From Aureimonas sp. Leaf324 (lineage in GTDB: Bacteria > Pseudomonadota > Alphaproteobacteria > Rhizobiales > Rhizobiaceae): a DNA stretch of 64,000 bases. Below, piece after piece: positions 51,701 through 60,001 of this stretch (position 1 is its first letter; every line of letters starts with the position of its first letter). The stretch lies in contig NZ_LMOH01000023.1 of NCBI RefSeq assembly GCF_001423245.1, positions 1,645 through 65,644 on the forward strand, written 5' to 3'. The position numbers and the translations under genes are program-made. The notes beneath the pieces are model-generated. The model did no database searches. It saw only the letters and a list, made by a program, of their open reading frames with translations, and had not been told where the DNA came from.

Positions 51701-52693
51701 TCAGGCCGACGCGCGCACCGTCAGCCGCGCCGGCAGAAGTGTGCGCGTCGCCACCTCGGAGCCGTCGCGCAGGGCATCCAGCAGCATCCGGGTCGCGAGT
51801 TCGGCGTGGGCCTCTACGTCCTGCGCCATCGTGGTCAGCGCCGGGCAGGCGTAGCGGCTGAGCGGATGGTCGTCGTGCCCGGCGATCCGCAGCGCACCGG
51901 GTGCTCGGCCGATCGCCACGCCGCGCGCGAAGGCTGAGGCCAGGGCTCCCAGCGCCAGCCGGTCGTTGGCGCACAGGAGGCTGCGAAAGGGCGGCGGCCC
52001 TGCCTCGAGGATTCGCTCCATCGCCTCGAAACCGAGGCGCTCGAAGTCCCAGCCGTTGCCGGGCGGCGTGATCCGTTGCGGCACGAGGCCGAGTTCGGCC
52101 ATGCGCGAGAGATAGCGGGTCCGGCGCTCGCGGGCGCTCGCGTTCACGTCCGGCATGTCGAGATAGGCGGGCGCCTCGCCGCCCCGCGCCAGATAATCCA
52201 CCAGCGCGGCGACGCTCTGCCCGTTGTCGTTGCCGACGAAGCCGCCCACCGATCCCGCCGCGCTGTCGAGGAAGACGAGAGGCATCCGCTCGCCGAGCGC
52301 CCGCGCCGGCTCTGTCAGCGCGTCCGCTCCGCAGGACGCGATCAAGGCGCCTGAGACCCGCTGGTCGAGAAGCGTTTGGAGTGCCAGCGCCTCGCCCTCC
52401 GCCTCGCCGCGCGACGACAGGACGAGCGGCCAGAAGCCCGCCGATCGGCAGTGCTCTTCCAGAAGCGCGACGAGCGCCGCGTAGAACGGGTCGGCGACGG
52501 TCGGCACCACGATCCCGATAGTGCGGGCTCGCCGACGGTTCAGATTGCGCGCGAAGGGGTTCGGCCGGTAGTCCGACTGGGCCAGCGCCGCCTCGATGCG
52601 CCGGCGCGTCGCGGGACGCACGCTCGCCGGGTCGTCGAAGAACTTCGCCAGCGTCGGCCGCGACAGGCCGCAGGCTTTCGCGAAGTCCTCCAT
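51701..52693 (-). CDS. LacI-family transcriptional regulator
   Basis: 330 residues from the ATG at 52693. LacI helix-turn-helix at the N-terminus (FAKACGLSRPTLAKFFD, RRRIEAALAQSDYRPNP with the hinge helix) and a periplasmic-binding-protein-like sensor domain with TIGIVVPTVADPFYAAL, GNDNGQSV and LCANDRLALGAL. Its gene converges on the DeoR gene with only 3 bases between the stops and diverges from the tagatose kinase-like operon over a palindromic operator, so it very likely represses that operon and itself. Confidence 0.93.
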   Translation of the reverse strand: MEDFAKACGLSRPTLAKFFDDPASVRPATRRRIEAALAQSDYRPNPFARNLNRRRARTIGIVVPTVADPFYAALVALLEEHCRSAGFWPLVLSSRGEAEGEALALQTLLDQRVSGALIASCGADALTEPARALGERMPLVFLDSAAGSVGGFVGNDNGQSVAALVDYLARGGEAPAYLDMPDVNASARERRTRYLSRMAELGLVPQRITPPGNGWDFERLGFEAMERILEAGPPPFRSLLCANDRLALGALASAFARGVAIGRAPGALRIAGHDDHPLSRYACPALTTMAQDVEAHAELATRMLLDALRDGSEVATRTLLPARLTVRASA

Positions 52694-52764
52694 CGTGCGG
52701 TGGCGGGGCGGAAGGGGAATGGCGTGTCTCCGTGTCGGGCCGATACAAGCGCATCGTGACCACG

Positions 52765-52786
52765 AAACTTTACGCGCGTAAAGTTT
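52765..52786. promoter_or_regulatory. LacI-type operator, perfect 22-bp palindrome
   Basis: Half-site AAACTTTACGC followed at once by its exact complement; the core TTTACGCGCGTAAA with central CG is the classical LacI-family operator form. It lies 72 bases before the lacI-type start and 89 bases before the kinase start; TTGACC at 52791 next to it may be the -35 of the kinase promoter. No second copy was seen in the window. Confidence 0.85.
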
Positions 52787-52874
52787 TCGATTGACCGCCC
52801 TTCCCGCCGAGCGCAGCTTGATGATGGGCGCGATGGGAGCACTGATCCCGCGTCCGCCTTGGGGAGGGCTTGGC

Positions 52875-53822
52875 ATGAAGACGGTGGTGACCGCCGGGGA
52901 AATCGTCGTCGAGATCATGGCGACGCGGATCGGGCAGACGTTTCTGGAGCCCGGCCCGCTCATCGGCCCCTTCCCGTCCGGCGCGCCTGCGATTTTCATC
53001 GATCAGGTCGGCCGGCTCGGCCAGCCCTGCGGCATGATCTCCTCGCTCGGCGCCGACGATTTCGGCACTCTCAATCTTGAACGCCTGGCAGCCAGTGGCG
53101 TCGACGTCTCCGCCGTCGCGGTGCATCCCGGCGCCGCCACCGGCAGCGCCTTCGTGCGCTACGCGGCGGACGGGAGCCGCGCCTTCGTGTTCAACATCAA
53201 GGACAGCGCCTGCGGCCTGATGGCGATGACCGGGGCGGCCGAGGCGCTGGTCGGCCGCGCCGACCACATCCACGTCATGGGCTCCTCGCTGTTCTCGGAC
53301 GGCGCGATCACCGTCACCAAGGCAGCCGTCGAGTGCATCAAGGCGCGGGGCGGCACGGTCTCCTTCGATCCCAACATCCGGCCCGAGCTTCTGGTCGGCG
53401 CCATGCGCGAGGCCCTCGAATGGGTGGCCGAGCGGTGCGACGTCTTCCTGCCGAGCGGCACCGAGCTCTTCCTTTTCACTTCGGCACAGGACGAGGAGGG
53501 CGCGGTCGCGGAACTCCTGGCCGCCGGCCGGTCCGCCGTCGTCCTCAAGAAGGGCGGCGACGGGGCCGTCCTCTACGACGCACGCGGGCGCACCGCGGTG
53601 CCGGCCTTCCGCGTCGAGGAGGTCGATCCGACGGGCGCCGGCGACTGCTTCGGCGCCGGATTCGTCTGCGCCTGGCTGCGCAGCGAGAGCCCGGCGGAGG
53701 CCCTTCGCCTCGCCAACGCCTGCGGCGCCCTCGCCGTCACACGCAAGGGGCCGATGGAAGGCACGCGCTTCCGCTCCGAGATCGACGCGTTCATCGCCTC
53801 GCAGACGGGAGTGGCGGCATGA
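52875..53822 (+). CDS. PfkB-family sugar kinase, tagatose kinase-like
   Basis: 315 residues from the ATG at 52875, with GGGGAGGG about 7 bases upstream. The N-terminus TAGEIVVEIMATRIG, GPFPSGAPAIFIDQVGRLG and VEEVDPTGAGDCFGAGF (catalytic Asp257) are the ribokinase/PfkB pattern, close to tagatose kinases of Agrobacterium. It would phosphorylate D-tagatose (or fructose) with ATP. The stop overlaps the gatZ start (ATGA); kinase plus GatZ is the pair shown to take D-tagatose to fructose-6-phosphate in Agrobacterium galactitol catabolism. Substrate inferred from this context. Confidence 0.85.
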   Translation: MKTVVTAGEIVVEIMATRIGQTFLEPGPLIGPFPSGAPAIFIDQVGRLGQPCGMISSLGADDFGTLNLERLAASGVDVSAVAVHPGAATGSAFVRYAADGSRAFVFNIKDSACGLMAMTGAAEALVGRADHIHVMGSSLFSDGAITVTKAAVECIKARGGTVSFDPNIRPELLVGAMREALEWVAERCDVFLPSGTELFLFTSAQDEEGAVAELLAAGRSAVVLKKGGDGAVLYDARGRTAVPAFRVEEVDPTGAGDCFGAGFVCAWLRSESPAEALRLANACGALAVTRKGPMEGTRFRSEIDAFIASQTGVAA

Positions 53823-55099
53823 GCGCCATCGACCGGCTGCGCGCCCTGCCGCGACGGTTTCAAGCGGGCGAACACGCCGGCGTCACCTCGGTCTGTTCCG
53901 CCCACCCGCTGGTGATCGAAGCGGCGCTGCGACATGGTCTCGCCCGTGACCGCGACGTCCTGATCGAGGCGACCTGCAATCAGGTGAACCAGGACGGCGG
54001 CTACACCGGCATGACGCCGGCCGACTTCCGCCGCTTCGTGGAACGGATCGCCGCGATGGTCGGCTTTCCGCTCGAGCGACTGGTGCTCGGCGGCGACCAT
54101 CTCGGCCCCAATCCCTGGAAGCATTTGGATCCGCATGAAGCGATGGCCAAGGCCGAGACGATGATCGAAGGGTTCGCCGCCGCAGGCTTCGCCAAGCTCC
54201 ATCTCGACGCCTCGATGGGATGCGCTGGCGAGCCGGCCGCCCTCGACGACGAGACGGTCGCCGAACGCGCCGCCCGGCTCGCGGCACGGGCGGAGGGCGC
54301 CGTCGCCAGAGGCGGCCTCGTCCCGCCGGTCTATGTGATCGGCACCGAGGTTCCTGTTCCCGGCGGGGCGACCGAAGCGCTCGACCACCTCGCCGTCACC
54401 GGCCGGGAGGCCGTCCGCCATACGGTCGACGTCCACGCGAAGGCCTTTGCCGCGCTCGCGCTCGACGACGCCTTCGCCCGTGTCATCGCGGTGGTCGTGC
54501 AGCCGGGGGTCGAGTTCGGCCACGAGGACATCGTGGTCTACCGGCCGGAAGCAGCCGCCGACCTCAAGGGCTTCCTCGCGGAGGAGCCGCGTCTCGTGTT
54601 CGAGGCCCATTCCACCGACTACCAGCCGGACGACGCGTTGCGCCGACTGGTGGGAGACGGCTTCTCGATCCTGAAAGTGGGCCCGTGGCTTACCTTCGCG
54701 CTGCGCGAGACGCTCTACGGCCTTTCGCACATCGCCGACATCCTGGCACCCGCGCCGGATGAGCCGTCGCTGCGCGATGCGATGGAGGCCCTGATGCTGG
54801 AGAAGCCCGACAACTGGCGGAAATACTGCCACGGCTCGGAGGCGGAGGTGGCGGTCCAGCGCCATTTCTCGCTCAGCGACCGCATCCGCTACTATTGGCC
54901 GGACGCCGCCGCGCAAGGGGCTGTCGATCGCCTGATGACGCGGCTCGACGGTTGCGCGATCCCCCTTCCGCTCGTCGGCCAACATCTCGGACGCCTGGCC
55001 GAGAGCGTTGCGGCGGGACGGGTCACGCCTGAACCTCGGGCCCTTCTCCTCACCGGCATCGAGGCGGTGCTCGACCGCTACGACCGCGCCACGCACTGA
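53819..55099 (+). CDS. gatZ: GatZ/KbaZ family protein, likely D-tagatose-6-phosphate 4-epimerase
   Basis: 426 residues overlapping the kinase by 4 bases. Family hallmarks: HAGVTSVCSAHPLVIEA, TCNQVNQDGGYTGMTP, LGGDHLGPNPWK, LHLDASMGCAG, VIGTEVPVPGGA and FEAHSTDYQ. In E. coli GatZ is called a chaperone-like aldolase subunit, but the Agrobacterium homologue was shown to epimerise D-tagatose-6-phosphate to D-fructose-6-phosphate. No GatY/KbaY aldolase partner is adjacent, which fits the epimerase role. Confidence 0.93.
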   Translation: MSAIDRLRALPRRFQAGEHAGVTSVCSAHPLVIEAALRHGLARDRDVLIEATCNQVNQDGGYTGMTPADFRRFVERIAAMVGFPLERLVLGGDHLGPNPWKHLDPHEAMAKAETMIEGFAAAGFAKLHLDASMGCAGEPAALDDETVAERAARLAARAEGAVARGGLVPPVYVIGTEVPVPGGATEALDHLAVTGREAVRHTVDVHAKAFAALALDDAFARVIAVVVQPGVEFGHEDIVVYRPEAAADLKGFLAEEPRLVFEAHSTDYQPDDALRRLVGDGFSILKVGPWLTFALRETLYGLSHIADILAPAPDEPSLRDAMEALMLEKPDNWRKYCHGSEAEVAVQRHFSLSDRIRYYWPDAAAQGAVDRLMTRLDGCAIPLPLVGQHLGRLAESVAAGRVTPEPRALLLTGIEAVLDRYDRATH

Positions 55100-55116
55100 T
55101 TTCGAAGAGCAGCATC

Positions 55117-56262
55117 ATGGCCCGCATGGGGATCGGCATCATCGGCTGCGGCAACATCGCCGCGACCTACCTGCGCAACGCGCGGCTCTTCGGCGATGTG
55201 GCGCTTGTCGCCTGCGCCGACCGTGTGCCCGAGATGGCGGAGCGCCGCGCGGCCGATTACGGCATGCGGGCGATGAGCGTCGAGGCGCTCCTCGCCGAGC
55301 CCGATGTCCAGCTCGTGCTGAACCTCACCATTCCCGCCGCCCATCGCGAGGTGACGGAGGCGGCGCTCGGGGCCGGCAAGCACGTCTTCACCGAAAAGCC
55401 GCTCGGCGTGACGCTGCGCGAGGGCCGCGCGCTGGTCGAAGAGGCCGAGCGGCGGGGCCTCTCGCTCGGCTCGGCGCCCGACACGTTCCTCGGCGCGGCG
55501 GGCCGCCGGGCGCGCGCGCTGATCGACGCCGGTGCCATCGGCAAGCCGGTGATCGGCACCGCCTTCATGATGGGGCGCGGCATGGAGCACTGGCATCCCA
55601 ATCCGCAGTTCTACTACCAGCCGGGCGGCGGCCCGGTGCTCGACATGGGCCCCTACTACCTAACGATGCTGGTCAATCTCCTTGGGCCCGTGGCGCGCGT
55701 CTCCGCCGTCGCGCGCACGGGTCAGGAGATGCGCGAGATCACCGCCGAAGGGCCCTTCCACGGCACGCGCTTTCCCGTCGCCACGCCGACGAGCCTCCTG
55801 TCGCTCCTGGAATTCCGGAGCGGCGCGGCGGTCACCTTCGGCGCCTCGTGGGACGTCTTCCGCCACTCCAACCATCCGATCGAACTGCACGGCACGGAGG
55901 GTTCGATCCGCCTGCCCGACCCCGATACGTTCGGGGGCGACGTGTCGCTCTCGGCGCGCGGCGAACCGTGGCGGGAGCACCCGAGCGAGCCGGAGCCCTT
56001 CGGCGCAATCAACTGGCCGTTCGACGAACCGCGCATCGCCAACTACCGCATGCTGGGCGTCGCCGATCTCGTGCGTTCCATCACGGAGGGACGCCCCGCG
56101 CGCGCCTCCGGTCGCCTCGCCCTCCACGTCCTCGAGGTCATGGAGGCGATCCTCACCGCGGCCGACACCGGCCAGCCGATCGGCATCGAAGGGAGGCTCG
56201 AGCGGCCCGCGGCGCTCGGCGACGCCGAGGCCACAGCCCTCCTCTCGGGCGACCCGGCATGA
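55117..56262 (+). CDS. Gfo/Idh/MocA-family oxidoreductase
   Basis: 381 residues, 17 bases after gatZ. N-terminal Rossmann fold with GIIGCGNIAATYL, then the family motif VFTEKPLGVTL (EKP, about residue 94). The C-terminal half has GGGPVLDMGPYYLTML, the usual substrate-binding segment (DMGPY). It oxidises or reduces a sugar or sugar derivative with NAD(P). The stop overlaps the hydrolase start (ATGA). Confidence 0.92.
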   Translation: MARMGIGIIGCGNIAATYLRNARLFGDVALVACADRVPEMAERRAADYGMRAMSVEALLAEPDVQLVLNLTIPAAHREVTEAALGAGKHVFTEKPLGVTLREGRALVEEAERRGLSLGSAPDTFLGAAGRRARALIDAGAIGKPVIGTAFMMGRGMEHWHPNPQFYYQPGGGPVLDMGPYYLTMLVNLLGPVARVSAVARTGQEMREITAEGPFHGTRFPVATPTSLLSLLEFRSGAAVTFGASWDVFRHSNHPIELHGTEGSIRLPDPDTFGGDVSLSARGEPWREHPSEPEPFGAINWPFDEPRIANYRMLGVADLVRSITEGRPARASGRLALHVLEVMEAILTAADTGQPIGIEGRLERPAALGDAEATALLSGDPA

Positions 56263-57221
56263 CGCTCGATCCGCAGGCCGCCGAGGTTCTGGCGCTCGGA
56301 GCCCGGTCCCCGTCTCCCCCGTTCGAGGATGGCACGCCCGAGGCCGCGCGACGCGCCTACCGCAAGTCCTACCTCGCGCTGCGGGGCGATCTCGAACCCG
56401 TTGCCGAGACCCGCGACGCCGCGATCGAGGGCGCGGGTGGCCCGATCCCGGTCTGCATCCACCGCGGCATCGGCGCGCCGGCGGAGGGAGCACCGGCGCT
56501 TCTCTACCTCCACGGCGGCGGCTGGGTGATCGGCGACCTCGACTCCCACGACGACATCTGCCGCTGGTTCGCCAATGCCGCCCGCTGCGTCGTCGTCTGC
56601 CCGGATTACCGGCTGGCGCCCGAACACCGCTTTCCCGCCGCGATCGAGGATGCCGGTGCCGTCCTGTCCCACATGGTCGCGGAGGCCCCGGCGCTCGGCA
56701 TCAATGCCGCACATATCGCCGTTGCCGGGGACAGCGCCGGCGGCAACCTCGCGGCGGTGCTGGCGATCCAGTCACGAAACGGCACCGTGCCGCCGCTGGA
56801 GGCGCAACTCCTTCTCTATCCCAACACGGACGCCGGCCAGACGGCCGACAGCTATCGTCGGTTCGCCGAAGGCTACGGCCTGACACGCCGGACGATGCGC
56901 TGGTTCCGCGACCAGTATGTACGCAGCGAAGCAGACATCGCCGACTGGCGCGTCTCGCCCCTGCGCGCCGATCGCCTCGACGGCGCGCCCCCGGCCTTCG
57001 TGGCGCTTGCGGGACAGGACATCCTCCACGACGAGGGGGCGGCCTATGCCGAGCGGCTGCGCAGGGCGGGCGTGCCGCTCGCCGTGCGCCGCCTCAGCGA
57101 CCAGATCCACGGCTTCGCCTCGGCTGGCCGCTACATCGACGCCGCGCGCCGGACGGTGCTGGAAGCGGCGGATGCCTGGGCCGATTTTCGCACGAATGTG
57201 AGGGAGCGACGCGCGGATTGA
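56259..57221 (+). CDS. Alpha/beta hydrolase, HSL-type esterase/lactonase
   Basis: 320 residues. Oxyanion motif LYLHGGGWVIGD (HGGGW), nucleophile GDSAGGNLA (about residue 155), Asp in AGQDILHDEG and His in DQIHGFASA: the hormone-sensitive lipase family. In a sugar operon it may hydrolyse an acetyl ester or lactone, for instance a product of the neighbouring oxidoreductase; this is inference. Last gene of the LacI-controlled operon. Confidence 0.92.
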   Translation: MTLDPQAAEVLALGARSPSPPFEDGTPEAARRAYRKSYLALRGDLEPVAETRDAAIEGAGGPIPVCIHRGIGAPAEGAPALLYLHGGGWVIGDLDSHDDICRWFANAARCVVVCPDYRLAPEHRFPAAIEDAGAVLSHMVAEAPALGINAAHIAVAGDSAGGNLAAVLAIQSRNGTVPPLEAQLLLYPNTDAGQTADSYRRFAEGYGLTRRTMRWFRDQYVRSEADIADWRVSPLRADRLDGAPPAFVALAGQDILHDEGAAYAERLRRAGVPLAVRRLSDQIHGFASAGRYIDAARRTVLEAADAWADFRTNVRERRAD

Positions 57222-57318
57222 CGCAAAACCCTTCCCGAACGCGCCCTCCTTCCGTATTTCGCCATGGAGGATGGGCCATCGGGCTCGTTGGCCCAAAACC
57301 TTACAAGAAACGGCGGCG

Positions 57319-57495
57319 ATGGAAGAGGTCGATCCCATCATCACGATCCTGCGGCTGGTCGAGGAGGAAGACGACGGCAGCGCGATCGCGCGCCGCTTCT
57401 TCGAGAACCACCCAGACCTCGATCGCGCCGCGTTCCTGGAAGCCTGCTCCGTCGCGCTCGACATCATCGGCCTGAAGCCATCGCAGCTTCACTAG
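57319..57495 (+). CDS. Small acidic hypothetical protein
   Basis: 58 residues from the ATG at 57319 (a longer frame starts at 57271). Mostly helical: MEEVDPIITILRLVEEEDDG, then ARRFFENHPDLDRAAFLEAC and DIIGLKPSQLH. Not recognised. 97 bases after the hydrolase gene; the ribosome site is weak, so the call is tentative. Confidence 0.45.
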   Translation: MEEVDPIITILRLVEEEDDGSAIARRFFENHPDLDRAAFLEACSVALDIIGLKPSQLH

Positions 57496-57639
57496 CAGAC
57501 CACGCAGGCGCGGCGGACACTGGGCGGCAGGCGCGGCGCGGGACGGATGGGACGTCGGGCGCCGCCCTGCCTGTGCAGTGTTGCAGGGCTCCTATAGCCG
57601 ACGCCCCATAACGGAAGCATGACGGTTCAGGCGCTGATT

Positions 57640-59319
57640 TTAATCAGCCGCCATTTCGTGGCGGATGGCCGCGAGCCAGACGACGACGGCCTCCGCGCCG
57701 GGGTCCGGCACGCCCACTGCCCGGTCGCCGAGATAGCTCGACCGGCCGCGCCGCGGCGCCATGGCCGCGGTCGCCGCCGCGCCGGCCCGGGCCGCCTCTA
57801 CCGCGGCCGCCAGTCCGCCGCGGGAGAGCGCGTCGGCCGCGGGCAGCAGCGCATCGAGCATCGTCCGGTCGCCGGGCTTCGCGTCGCCGAGCGTCGCGAC
57901 CGCATCGGTGCCCTCGCGAAAGGCCTCGGCCCAATCCGTCGACGTCGGCGCGGCAATGCCGTCGAGGGCGCGCGCGGCGCGCAACAAGCCCGCCGCGTAG
58001 AGCGCACCGGACGTGCCGCCGACCGAGCGGCGAAGGCTGCCGGACAGGGCGCGCAGGATGGAGGCGGCGTCCGCGCCGGTCCAGCCGGTCGCCTCGGCCA
58101 TCGCGACCTCGGCGCCGCGCGCCAGGTTGAGGCCGAGGTCGCCGTCGCCGACCGTCTGATCGAGGGCCGTCAGCCGCCCCTCTTCGGCGATCAGCCGCTC
58201 CGCCGCGCGCGTGAGGATCGCGACCGTCCGAGCGCCGTCGCCCGGCCGCAGGTCTTGCCCCTCGCGCCGGGGCGAGGCGACCACAATCGGTCCCTCCCGA
58301 CCCAGCGGTCCCGCCCCGCGTCCCGGCCATGCGGGCGCCGCGGCCGGCGCATCGAGGAGCCGCAGCGTGTCGGGGTCGGCCCGCAGGAGCGAGACGGAAC
58401 AGCCCGCCATGTCGAGCGCGGTCAGGAACGTCCCGGTCCACAGCCGCTCGATGACGAGACCGTGGGACCGCGCCGCCGCGACGGCATCGCGCGCGACGAT
58501 CTGCATTTCCATCACCGGCGTCGCGCCGAGATTGTTGACGAGAAGCGCGACCGGCGTGTCGCGGCCGAGCGAGAGTTCGGCGACGATCCGCTCCACCAGG
58601 GTCGCGGTGAGCTCGCGCGAAGGGCGCAGCAGTTCGCGCCGCACGCCGGCTTCCCCGTGAATGCCGAGCCCGAGCTCGACCTCGCGCTCGCCGAGTTCGA
58701 AGCCCGGCTTGCCGGCGGCCGGCACGGTGCAGGCCGACAGGGCGACGCCCATGCTGCCGAGCCCGGCGATCGCCTTCTCGGCCGCCGCCGTCACCTCGGC
58801 AAGCGTCGCGCCCTCGGCGGCCCGCGCGCCGGCAACCTTGTGGACGAGCACGGTGCCCGCGATGCCGCGCCGCCCGGCGGTCTCCGTGCTGGCCGCGAGC
58901 GCCACGTCGTCGGCGACGACGACCATTTCGACCGGAATGCCCTCGCCGCGCGCGATCTCCGCCGCAAGGCCGAAGTTGAGCCGGTCGCCCGTGTAGTTCT
59001 TGACGATCAGGAGGACACCCGCCGCCCCGCCCACCGCGCGGATCGCGGCCAGCACCGCGTCGGTCGAGGGCGAGGTGAAGACGTCGCCGCACACGGCCGC
59101 GGTGAGAAGTCCCTCGCCGACATAGCCGGCATGGGCCGGCTCGTGTCCGGACCCGCCGCCCGAGACGAGCGCGACATGCCCACAATCGCGAAAGGCGGCG
59201 AGGTCGGCGCGGACGAGCACGCGCTCGCCTTCGAGGAGAGCAAGACCGGGATGGGCGAGGCAGAGCCCCTCCAGCATCTCGTCGACCACCGCCAGTGGCT
59301 CGTTGATCAGCTTCTTCAT
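57640..59319 (-). CDS. Fused dihydroxyacetone kinase (DhaK-DhaL)
   Basis: 559 residues from the ATG at 59319, with GGGAGA 8 bases upstream. DhaK part (about 1-330): VSGGGSGHEPAHAGYVG, KNYTGD, and the substrate-binding His221 in GLGIHGEAG. After a linker, the DhaL ATP-binding part (about 355-555) has DQTVGDGDLGLNLARGA and VGGTSGALYAAG. Single-chain enzymes use ATP, not PTS phosphate. Substrates in the family include dihydroxyacetone and erythrulose. It ends the sugar region and could capture triose or tetrulose products. Confidence 0.94.
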   Translation of the reverse strand: MKKLINEPLAVVDEMLEGLCLAHPGLALLEGERVLVRADLAAFRDCGHVALVSGGGSGHEPAHAGYVGEGLLTAAVCGDVFTSPSTDAVLAAIRAVGGAAGVLLIVKNYTGDRLNFGLAAEIARGEGIPVEMVVVADDVALAASTETAGRRGIAGTVLVHKVAGARAAEGATLAEVTAAAEKAIAGLGSMGVALSACTVPAAGKPGFELGEREVELGLGIHGEAGVRRELLRPSRELTATLVERIVAELSLGRDTPVALLVNNLGATPVMEMQIVARDAVAAARSHGLVIERLWTGTFLTALDMAGCSVSLLRADPDTLRLLDAPAAAPAWPGRGAGPLGREGPIVVASPRREGQDLRPGDGARTVAILTRAAERLIAEEGRLTALDQTVGDGDLGLNLARGAEVAMAEATGWTGADAASILRALSGSLRRSVGGTSGALYAAGLLRAARALDGIAAPTSTDWAEAFREGTDAVATLGDAKPGDRTMLDALLPAADALSRGGLAAAVEAARAGAAATAAMAPRRGRSSYLGDRAVGVPDPGAEAVVVWLAAIRHEMAAD

Positions 59320-59442
59320 GCGTCGTCTCCCCCTCGACGGCGCGACCCACGCCGGAGCATCGGACGGCAGCCTACAAAGGCCGGGGGCCGCGTTGAAGGC
59401 TGGAACTCACGAAAACCCAAGGGCCTGGCAGCCTCGTTTGGG

Positions 59443-59847
59443 TCAGACGTCGCCGCCCGTCCGTGTGGGCGGTACGACGAGGCGTCCCTCCTCCGCCTTG
59501 TGGTAGTACTGGCTCGCCACCAACCAGCCCTTCAGCGGCCGCAGCGGCAGGATGCAGGTGAGGAGCAGGAACGGCAGGGACACGAAGATGTGGACCCAGA
59601 CCGACGGCTCGAACGCGATCTCCAGCCACACAGCGAAGAGCACCGCCGGCACGCAGCCGAAGCAGACGACGAAGAAGGCCGGACCATCGGCCGGATCGGC
59701 GAAGGAATAATCGAGGCCGCAACGCTCGCAGCCCTTGGCGAGCGTCAGGAAGCCGTCGAACAGATGGCCCTCGCCGCAGCGCGGGCAGCGGCCGCGCAGG
59801 CCGACTTTCCAGGGTTCGAGACGCGGCGCGCGCGGTTGATCGGTCAT
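59443..59847 (-). CDS. DUF983 membrane protein
   Basis: 134 residues from the ATG at 59847. Two CxxC pairs (RCPRCGEGHLF, CERCGLDY) form a zinc-ribbon-like head, followed by two membrane segments (about 55-100). This is the DUF983 pattern; members often lie near oxidase genes in alphaproteobacteria, but here it stands alone. Function unknown. Confidence 0.88.
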   Translation of the reverse strand: MTDQPRAPRLEPWKVGLRGRCPRCGEGHLFDGFLTLAKGCERCGLDYSFADPADGPAFFVVCFGCVPAVLFAVWLEIAFEPSVWVHIFVSLPFLLLTCILPLRPLKGWLVASQYYHKAEEGRLVVPPTRTGGDV

Positions 59848-60001
59848 GTCGGGAATGCCTTTCGCGCATCGGGGATGCCTGCCGTTCATATAGACCGGCG
59901 GCGCGACCGAACAGCGCGTGCGGGGTGCCAAACTGTCCAAGGCCGGGAACGCGCGGGCCGGCATCTTGTTAGGTGGAACCATTCCAGACGGGAGCCGCCT
60001 C

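Noticed and set aside
47413-59319. Idea that the region encodes a sulfoquinovose pathway because it has an aldolase, PfkB kinase and oxidoreductases
   Set aside because: No sulfoquinovosidase, sulfolactaldehyde enzyme or sulfonate exporter is seen, and the kinase and GatZ fit tagatose better.
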